Below are positions 58,035 through 64,000 of a DNA stretch of 64,000 nucleotides, one piece after another. How positions within the stretch are numbered: position 1 is the stretch's first letter; every line of letters begins with the position of its first letter. A program made the position numbers and the translations under genes. Source of the DNA: Arcobacter arenosus (lineage in GTDB: Bacteria; Campylobacterota; Campylobacteria; Campylobacterales; Arcobacteraceae); the NCBI RefSeq assembly GCF_005771535.1, contig NZ_VANU01000005.1, positions 54,213 through 118,212 on the forward strand, written 5' to 3'. The notes under the pieces are model-generated. The model was not told the DNA's origin, did no database searches, and saw nothing but the letters and a program-made list of their open reading frames with translations.

Positions 58035-58057
58035 GGGGAGATTGAAAGTCAATCTCC
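58035..58057 (-). terminator. Terminator of the nosL-like gene
   Basis: A perfect 9-bp stem (58037-58045 with 58049-58057) with a three-base loop, followed on the minus strand by CCTTTTTGG. It lies just past the stop of the gene at 58065. Confidence 0.82.
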
Positions 58058-58064
58058 GAATGTT

Positions 58065-58766
58065 TTATCTTCTTCCTAGGTAAAGACCAACTTGTTGTAA
58101 AGGTTTCCCTTTCATCTCACCACAAGTTTTATTTTCAGTAATATAGGCTTTAGCTTGGGCTACAGAATCAAATTTTACATCAATTTTTTTACACATTTTA
58201 TTGTAAATTTTTTCACCCATTTTTGCAGCTTTTGCTTGTCTTTTTAAAATCATTGCTTTTTCTTTTTCCATCCCTTTAGCAACTAACTCATAAACTTCAT
58301 CATATTTTTTTATCTCACCACCATTTGCTTTTTGAAAAGCTATAGCATCTGCTTCATTTGCAAATCCATACTTACTAGTCATACTCATAGTTCCAGGTTT
58401 AGAACTACCTACAACATAAGTAGCATCTTTTGCCTCTATAAATTTTAAAGTTTTATTATCAACAACTTTTTCATCACTTAATTTTGCACCATTTAATTCT
58501 TTATCTTCAACCATACAATGGATTGAACAATATTGTTTAGTGTGTCCTTCATGTTTTGCGGCGTGATTTGTTTTATAAAACAGTGGTAATGTCATTCCAC
58601 ATACTGGACAGTAATTTTTTGTTTTACCCTCTTGGACAATTGTTGCTTTATCCATAGGTACTGCTTGATACATCATTTTTTTTGGCTTTTTATCCATATT
58701 ACCTTCAGCAAATGCAAGTGTAAAAGATACAATAGCTAAAAGTGACAATTTGAAAATTTTATTCAT
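58065..58766 (-). CDS. NosL-like exported protein with degenerate cytochrome-c-like tail
   Basis: A 233-residue exported protein with a signal peptide (about 1-20). The NosL-type domain has YCPVCGM, then FYKTNHAAKHEGHTKQYCSIHC, and TMSMTSKYGFANEADAIAF (Cys and Met residues that bind Cu(I) in NosL). The C-terminal ~70 residues (MGEKIYNKMCKK, then CGEMKGKPLQQVGLYL) resemble a class I cytochrome c in helix pattern but lack the haem motif CXXCH. It is divergent from the two-domain paralogue, with 121 bp between. A role in copper handling is inferred. Confidence 0.8.
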   Translation of the reverse strand: MNKIFKLSLLAIVSFTLAFAEGNMDKKPKKMMYQAVPMDKATIVQEGKTKNYCPVCGMTLPLFYKTNHAAKHEGHTKQYCSIHCMVEDKELNGAKLSDEKVVDNKTLKFIEAKDATYVVGSSKPGTMSMTSKYGFANEADAIAFQKANGGEIKKYDEVYELVAKGMEKEKAMILKRQAKAAKMGEKIYNKMCKKIDVKFDSVAQAKAYITENKTCGEMKGKPLQQVGLYLGRR

Positions 58767-58887
58767 CCTCTTCTCCTGAAATATATATTTAAAGAATCTT
58801 ACTCTTTAGGTGTTAAATTACTGTTAATTAACTGTAATTTAACTATTAACTGTTATTATTCATAAATTTTTTAAAAAAGGATTTACT

Positions 58888-60012
58888 TTGTTAAAATATC
58901 TATTAATTTTAATGCTTTTTTTTGGAAATTATTTAAATGCAGAAACATTCTCTAAAGAAGCTAGCAATGAGCCAATTTTAGTTCAAAAAGGTGAAGAAAA
59001 ACACTGGTGTCCCGTTTGTGGAATGAATATAAAAAAATTTTACAAAACATCTCATACTTCAACATTAGAAAATGGAACTCCTAGACAATATTGTTCTATT
59101 AGATGTTTAGCAAAAGATAAAGAAGAGTATGGGATAGATGAGAACAACATCAAAGTAATTGATGCAAAACATGAAAAACTAATAGATGCAAAAAAAGCTT
59201 TTTATGTAATTGGTAGTAAGGTTAAAGGTACAATGAGTATGACTAGTAAACTTGCCTTTGAAAAAGAGCTTGATGCTAAAGAGTTTATAAAACAATATGG
59301 TGGAAAAATTGCAAGTTTTGCTGAAGCATTGAAAGAAGCTCAAAATTCACTAAAAGAAGATGATAAAAATACAAAAAATAAAAAAATAAAAAAGATTTAT
59401 CCAATGGGTAAAAAAATATTTGAAAAACTATGTAATCAAGATATTGACCCAACAGATTATATAGAGATAAATGAACTTAAAGCAGATATAAAAAATAATA
59501 AACTTTGCAAAAGATTAGATGAAAAAAAACTACAAGCAGTCTCTTTATACTTATGGGATGTTAAAAGATTTGGGGATTTAGATTCAATCAAAAATAAAGT
59601 AGAAGTTGAAGAGAGAGAAAAATGTCCTGTATGTGGTATGTTTGTTGCAAAATATCCAAGATGGGCTGCACAAATATTTTATAAACATGGCGATCACGAA
59701 CATAAATTTTCATTTGATGGGGTAAAAGATATGATGAAATTTTACTTTAATCCAAAGAAATGGGGAGAATATCCTGTTTCTAAAGATATGATTAGTAAAA
59801 TTTTAGTTACAGATTATTACTCTCAAGAAGCTATTGATGGAATTAAAGCATTTTATGTAATTGGTTCTGATGTTTATGGTCCAATGGGAAATGAATTAAT
59901 TCCTTTTATTAGCGAAAATGATGCAAAAATATTTAAAAATGATCATGATGGAACAAAAATCGTTAGCTTTGATAAAATTATTGAAAATGAAGTTTATAAA
60001 TTAGATGAATAA
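58888..60012 (+). CDS. Two-domain NosL-like protein (TTG start)
   Basis: A 374-residue exported protein. The signal peptide (about 1-18) is followed by a first NosL domain (about 35-155) with HWCPVCGM, TPRQYCSIRC and GTMSMTSKLAFEKELDAKEF. A haem-less cytochrome-c-like segment comes next (about 165-235, MGKKIFEKLC, LQAVSLYLW), then a second NosL domain (about 245-370) with EKCPVCGMFVAKYP and SDVYGPMGNELIPF. The start is TTG at 58888, seven bases after AAGG. It is a larger paralogue of the divergent gene. It overlaps the next gene by 8 bp. Confidence 0.82.
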   Translation: MLKYLLILMLFFGNYLNAETFSKEASNEPILVQKGEEKHWCPVCGMNIKKFYKTSHTSTLENGTPRQYCSIRCLAKDKEEYGIDENNIKVIDAKHEKLIDAKKAFYVIGSKVKGTMSMTSKLAFEKELDAKEFIKQYGGKIASFAEALKEAQNSLKEDDKNTKNKKIKKIYPMGKKIFEKLCNQDIDPTDYIEINELKADIKNNKLCKRLDEKKLQAVSLYLWDVKRFGDLDSIKNKVEVEEREKCPVCGMFVAKYPRWAAQIFYKHGDHEHKFSFDGVKDMMKFYFNPKKWGEYPVSKDMISKILVTDYYSQEAIDGIKAFYVIGSDVYGPMGNELIPFISENDAKIFKNDHDGTKIVSFDKIIENEVYKLDE

Positions 60013-60325
60013 AAAAAGTAAGTATTTTATTGGTATCACAATTTTTTTAATTAGTTCAGTACTAATTTTGATTGTCTATCTAAATATGAATGAATCAATA
60101 GACAAAAAAGAGTTAAATGAAAAAAAAGCTTTTCTAAAAGTTACTGCCTTGCCAGATTTAGCTATATCAACAGAGGCAATGTATATTAGACATAGAACAT
60201 TAAGTGATACATTTTCTTTATTAAAAGAGAGCCCAGAATTAAGGGAATACTTCCCATCTACATATACATATTCTCATTCACATATTTTAAATAATACCCC
60301 CTCAAAGGTTTTAAATGAAAAGTAA
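60005..60325 (+). CDS. Small membrane-anchored protein of the NosL/ABC operon
   Basis: A 106-residue protein with one N-terminal TM helix (about 8-27, YFIGITIFLISSVLILIVYL) and a periplasmic part (about 30-106: ALPDLAISTEAMYIRHRTLSD, SPELREYFPSTYTYSHSH). I do not recognise the family. His/Tyr/Met residues in the tail might bind metal, but this is guesswork. It overlaps both neighbours (8 bp and 11 bp), so it is firmly part of the operon. Confidence 0.75.
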   Translation: MNKKSKYFIGITIFLISSVLILIVYLNMNESIDKKELNEKKAFLKVTALPDLAISTEAMYIRHRTLSDTFSLLKESPELREYFPSTYTYSHSHILNNTPSKVLNEK

Positions 60326-61502
60326 AATAAATCTATATTTGATAGAGTTTGCAATAAATTCTTTACTTAGACAAAAATTTAAAAATATATTTATTTTAAT
60401 GGTTCTTATTTTTTTAACTTCACTTTTAGCCTCAATATTTTTTATTTCAAATTCAATAAAACATGAACTAAACTCAACACTAAGAACCCTTCCTCAAATA
60501 ACTATTCAAAAATTAAAAGCAGGAAGACATTATGATATGAATTTAAGTGATGTGGATGAAATTTTAAATATTGCAGGAGTTAGTGATGCAATCCCTAGAG
60601 TATGGGGATACTATTATTTTGCAAACATGGGTACAAACTTTTCAATAATTGGTATAGATGAATTTGAAAATCAATATAAACAAACTTTAGTTAAAGCAAC
60701 TAAAACAAATGATTTTACAAAAGCTTTAGATGAAAACTCTATGATAGTTGGAGAAGGAGTTAAAAAAGCCTTAGAGGAGAACTATTATAAAGAATATTTT
60801 AACTTTATCAAACCAGATGGGACTTTCAAAAAAGTAAATATTGGAGGTGTTTTTAAAGCTTCTACAAACTTAGAATCAAATGATACAATTTTACTTCCAA
60901 AACAAATTGCATTAGAGATTTTTGGAATGGAAGAGGATAAGATTACTGATATTGTTGTAAAGGTTGCAAACCCTGAAGAGATACCAACAGTTGCCTCAAA
61001 AATCCAGATAATATTTCCTGATGCAAGGGTTATTACAAATAAAGATTTAGAGATATCATATCAAAACATCTTTGATTATAAAAGTGGAATATTTTTAGCA
61101 TTATTTGTTGTTTCAATATTTACATTTTTTATTATTGTTTATGACAAAGCAAGTGGAATGAGTTCAGAAGAGAAAAGAGAGATTGGTGTTTTAAAAGCTT
61201 TAGGTTGGAAAATTGAAGATGTCTTAAAAGAGAAGTTTTATGAGAGTTTTATTATCTCTTTTTTAGGATATATAATTGGTATTTTAACAGCTTTAAGTTT
61301 CGTATATATTTTTAACGCACCATTACTAAATAACATATTCACTGGATATTCTGAATTAAAAACAGATTTTGAGTTGCCTTTTATAATTGATTATAATACT
61401 TTATTTTTAATATTTTTCCTGACTGTACCTATTTATATAGCTTCAACAATAATACCTTCATGGAGAAGTGCAACAATTGAGACAGACAAGGTTTTAAGAT
61501 GA
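60315..61502 (+). CDS. FtsX/MacB-type ABC transporter permease
   Basis: A 395-residue permease with four TM helices. TM1 is near the N-terminus (FKNIFILMVLIFLTSLLASIFF). A large periplasmic domain follows (about 45-250), then TM2-4 in the last 150 residues (IFLALFVVSIFTFFIIVYDKA, SFIISFLGYIIGILTALSFVY, and the last before the C-terminus). The FtsX-like cytoplasmic motif SEEKREIGVLKALGWK is present. This is the type VII exporter or MacB/LolCE class, which uses the ATP energy for periplasmic work or lipoprotein release. It overlaps the ATPase gene by 4 bp. Confidence 0.9.
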   Translation: MKSKINLYLIEFAINSLLRQKFKNIFILMVLIFLTSLLASIFFISNSIKHELNSTLRTLPQITIQKLKAGRHYDMNLSDVDEILNIAGVSDAIPRVWGYYYFANMGTNFSIIGIDEFENQYKQTLVKATKTNDFTKALDENSMIVGEGVKKALEENYYKEYFNFIKPDGTFKKVNIGGVFKASTNLESNDTILLPKQIALEIFGMEEDKITDIVVKVANPEEIPTVASKIQIIFPDARVITNKDLEISYQNIFDYKSGIFLALFVVSIFTFFIIVYDKASGMSSEEKREIGVLKALGWKIEDVLKEKFYESFIISFLGYIIGILTALSFVYIFNAPLLNNIFTGYSELKTDFELPFIIDYNTLFLIFFLTVPIYIASTIIPSWRSATIETDKVLR

Positions 61503-62182
61503 TAGAAATAAAAAATCTGAAAAAAGTTTTTGAACTAAATAAAAACAATAAAATAATTGCAGTAAACAATGTAAATTTAAAAATAGATGATGGGGAACTA
61601 CTTGTTTTAAAAGGGGCAAGTGGAAGTGGTAAAAGTACAATTCTTTCTTGTTTAGCTGGACTTTCAAAACCTACAACGGGTGAAGTTATTATTGATAATG
61701 ATAGAATCTCTAAACTTCCTGATAACTTTGCCTCACTTTTTAGAAGGGAAAAAATTGGTTTTATATTCCAAAAATATAATTTAATACCAACATTAAGTGT
61801 AAAAGAGAATATATTAGTTCCCCTAATTCCTGAAAATCTACCCTCAAAGAAAACAAAAGAGATTTTAGAAAAGGTTATGAAGAAGTTTAAGATTGAGCAC
61901 AAAAAAGATGAACTTGTAAAAAACCTTTCAGGGGGAGAACAACAAAGAGTAGCAATTGCAAGAAGTCAAGTAAATAGTCCAAAATATATTATTGCAGATG
62001 AACCAACTGCAAACTTAGATAAAGAGTTGTCACTTCATTTTATAGAGATTATAAAAGAATTAAAAAATGATGGTAAAACAATTATTATTGCTACCCATGA
62101 CCCACTTTTTTTTGAGCTTGATTTTGTTGATAGAGTTATTGAGATATCAAATGGGGAAATTTTAAACAAGGACTTAGCATAA
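61499..62182 (+). CDS. ABC transporter ATP-binding protein (MacB/LolD type)
   Basis: A 227-residue ATPase with Walker A GASGSGKSTILS, Q loop FIFQKYNLIPTLSVKEN, signature LSGGEQQRVAIARS, Walker B IIADEPTANLDKE and the switch His in IIATHDP. The Q-loop and signature variants are typical of the MacB/LolD/FtsE group, matching the FtsX-type permease. It overlaps the next gene by one base (62182). Confidence 0.94.
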   Translation: MIEIKNLKKVFELNKNNKIIAVNNVNLKIDDGELLVLKGASGSGKSTILSCLAGLSKPTTGEVIIDNDRISKLPDNFASLFRREKIGFIFQKYNLIPTLSVKENILVPLIPENLPSKKTKEILEKVMKKFKIEHKKDELVKNLSGGEQQRVAIARSQVNSPKYIIADEPTANLDKELSLHFIEIIKELKNDGKTIIIATHDPLFFELDFVDRVIEISNGEILNKDLA

Positions 62183-63150
62183 TGCTTTTATCACCTGAAG
62201 TTTTAACAATCCTTATTATAAACATAATATTTTTAGTATTTGGTACCATTGCTTTTTTTCTATCAACTAAAATTTTTTTAGGATGGAATATCAACTCAAC
62301 TTCTAAAAAACAATATACTTTAGAAAAACAAAACTATTTAACTGCAACAATAATCAAATATATACTTTTTACAAAAATAGTTCTTTTTTTATTTTTCGTT
62401 TTTACTCTTGATAAAATATCAAATGTTTTAACTGGAGCCATGTGTGCAGCAGGTGTTGTTGATGCTACTAGTTATGGTATTTATCTACTTTTATTTAAAT
62501 TAATAAATATCTATTTATTTGGCTTTTGGTTAATAATTCACAAAAGTGATATTGAAACAAAAGATATGAAATTTACAAGATTAAAGTTTGGTTTTTATCT
62601 TTTTATCTATTTAGTATTTTTAGTTGAAACAATTATTGAAATAACAATGTTTTCTTCAATTGAAGTTGATAAATTAGTTTCTTGTTGTGGAACTTTATAT
62701 TCAAATTCAACAGGCTCATATCTATCTTCTTTATATGCCTTTGATAATAGTATGATTCTAGGAGTTTTCTATTCAATTTTTACACTACTTATAATATCAT
62801 ACTTTCTAAAAAATGATTTTTTATATGTGATTTTAAATCTTTTATTTTTAATTATCTCATTGTTAAGTTTGATTATGTTTTTTGGAACCTATATTTATGA
62901 ATTGCCAACTCACCATTGTCCTTTTTGTATGCTTCAAAAAGAGTACAATTACATAGGTTATATTATTTATATCTTTTTATTTTTAGGAACTTTTTATGGC
63001 TTTATCCCTGCTCTTAAAAATATAGTTTTAGATATAAAAGAGAAACAAAACTATTATTATAAGATTTCTATTGTATCTTCTACTATTTATGTGATAATTG
63101 TAAGTTTATATCCAATAGTATTTTATATAAAAAATGGTGTTTGGCTATAG
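62182..63150 (+). CDS. Polytopic membrane protein with conserved-type cysteines
   Basis: A 322-residue protein with about eight TM helices. Cys residues lie at likely helix ends or loops: GAMCAAGV (about 91), LVSCCGTLY (about 170) and HHCPFCML (about 247), the last a CXXC. This pattern suggests metal or thiol/disulfide handling, as in DsbB/VKOR-type proteins, but I do not see a known family. It is coupled to the ABC ATPase gene by a one-base overlap and ends the operon. Confidence 0.7.
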   Translation: MLLSPEVLTILIINIIFLVFGTIAFFLSTKIFLGWNINSTSKKQYTLEKQNYLTATIIKYILFTKIVLFLFFVFTLDKISNVLTGAMCAAGVVDATSYGIYLLLFKLINIYLFGFWLIIHKSDIETKDMKFTRLKFGFYLFIYLVFLVETIIEITMFSSIEVDKLVSCCGTLYSNSTGSYLSSLYAFDNSMILGVFYSIFTLLIISYFLKNDFLYVILNLLFLIISLLSLIMFFGTYIYELPTHHCPFCMLQKEYNYIGYIIYIFLFLGTFYGFIPALKNIVLDIKEKQNYYYKISIVSSTIYVIIVSLYPIVFYIKNGVWL

Positions 63151-63273
63151 TTATATAAAAAATTATTTTTTAAATAAAAAAAGATAATTGTATGATTTTT
63201 ATATAGCTGTATGCATATTCTTTTGTTATATTAGTGATAAAATTATTGTCATTATAAAACAAAGGACTAAGTA

Positions 63274-64000
63274 ATGAATAACTTAGACTTAATTTGGATT
63301 CTATTAAGTGCTTTTTTGGTTTTCTTAATGCAATTTGGTTTTTCTTTAGTTGAAACTGGAAGTGTAAGATCAAAAAACACAATTAATGTTGCTATGAAAA
63401 ACCTAATAGACACAGTTTTTGGGATAATCTTTTTTTGGTTTATTGGTTTTGGATTAATGTTTGGGACTGATTCTTTAGGACTATTTGGAACTGACAGTTT
63501 TATAATAGATGGTAAAGACCTAGAACAAAATGCAATATTTTTCTTCCAAGCAATGTTTGCAGCCACCGCAGTTACAATTGTATCAGGAGCAGTTGCAGAA
63601 AGAATAAAATTTAATGGCTATATTGTAGTTGCTATAATTGTTTCTGCACTTATTTACCCTATTTTTGGACATTGGGCATGGAATGAAAATGGCTGGTTAA
63701 ATAAGCTTGGTTTTATAGATTTTGCTGGGTCTACAGTTGTTCACTCAATTGGGGCTTGGATTGGACTTATTGGAACTATAGTTTTAGGGCCAAGACTTGG
63801 TAAATTTAAAAATGGAAAAGTGAAATATTTTGCTCCTAGTAATCATAATTTTATAGTTTTTGGTGTATTTATACTTTTTTTCTCTTGGTTTGGATTTAAT
63901 GCAGGAAGCCTATTAAAATTTGACTACGAAGTTACTTCAATTCTTCTAAACACTCTAATAGCTGCTGTTTTTGGTGGCTTTGGTGCTTGGATTATAACTT
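63274..64000 (+). CDS. amt: Ammonium transporter Amt (partial; 3' end outside window)
   Basis: The N-terminal ~242 residues of an Amt/Mep/Rh channel. The start [28 protein letters not shown], the phenylalanine-gate region [22 protein letters not shown], and [30 protein letters not shown] (with the family's twin-His helix 1 residue) are clear. The ATG is preceded by AAAGGA. The 123-bp gap upstream is AT-rich. Whether a C-terminal signalling domain follows, as in Amt-GGDEF or Amt-kinase fusions, cannot be seen. Confidence 0.95.
   Translation, partial: MNNLDLIWILLSAFLVFLMQFGFSLVETGSVRSKNTINVAMKNLIDTVFGIIFFWFIGFGLMFGTDSLGLFGTDSFIIDGKDLEQNAIFFFQAMFAATAVTIVSGAVAERIKFNGYIVVAIIVSALIYPIFGHWAWNENGWLNKLGFIDFAGSTVVHSIGAWIGLIGTIVLGPRLGKFKNGKVKYFAPSNHNFIVFGVFILFFSWFGFNAGSLLKFDYEVTSILLNTLIAAVFGGFGAWIIT

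Noticed and set aside
63170-63382. 70-codon minus-strand frame
   Set aside because: It overlaps the start of amt on the other strand and shows no recognisable family.

Overview
The window is a strongly AT-rich chromosomal segment, almost fully coding, that looks like a member of the Campylobacterota and most likely an Arcobacter-type genus. The main grounds are an ATP synthase cluster that runs straight from parA-parB and into tolQRAB-pal with atpB absent, an rpmH-rnpA-yidD-yidC-jag-mnmE block, histidine kinases carrying the NIAHQWRQPL phosphoacceptor motif, a ProB without a PUA domain, and paired NosL-like proteins. The genus is inference; no rRNA or tRNA gene was seen.

Layout. 1-2581: N-terminal part of a giant repeat adhesin (minus strand) with a LapA-like retention module, divergent from an OmpR-type response regulator. 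3393-18499: one long minus-strand housekeeping run: birA, parA, parB, atpF', atpF, atpH, atpA, atpG, atpD, atpC, tolQ, tolR, tolA-like, tolB, pal, cpoB-like, slyD, fabD, mtnN. 18557-25788: sensor kinase, fmt, proB, obg, rplU-rpmA, ridA, dnaG, all minus. 25865-29094: plus-strand TPR protein, rnhA, rnc, aroC. 29180-30491: a NifX-like small protein divergent from a DUF134 regulator, separated by a 382-bp region with a candidate structured RNA and two operator-like repeats. 30516-35831: htpX, two SixA-like phosphatases, a BaiN-like flavoprotein and two paralogous secreted-type proteins, one with EF-hands. 35894-44148: mnmE, jag, yidC, yidD, rnpA, rpmH, an extended HemD-like protein and clpB. rnpA has no canonical start codon and appears to start at ATT. 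clpB has an HspR-type operator.

44295-55895: accessory and signalling genes: rnhB, a thiamine-binding-family protein paired with an NMT1/THI5-GGDEF protein, msrBA, a nudix-Sel1-FAH operon, a 1160-residue kinase with three substrate-binding domains, mgsA and an AAA ATPase. 56149-57681 is purH, flanked on both sides by large inverted repeats; the 261-bp one at 57712-57972 looks like a MITE. 58065-63150 holds a NosL-like gene facing a tightly coupled five-gene operon: a two-domain NosL, a small membrane protein, an FtsX-type permease, an ABC ATPase and a Cys-containing membrane protein. No nosZ is visible. The window ends inside an ammonium transporter gene.

Best candidates for new biology: the coupled NosL/ABC/thiol-membrane operon with its haem-less cytochrome-like domains; the hairpin leader shared by obg, ridA and rnhB; the RNA and operators between the NifX-like and DUF134 genes; the NMT1-GGDEF/thiamine-binding pair; and the AUU start of rnpA.
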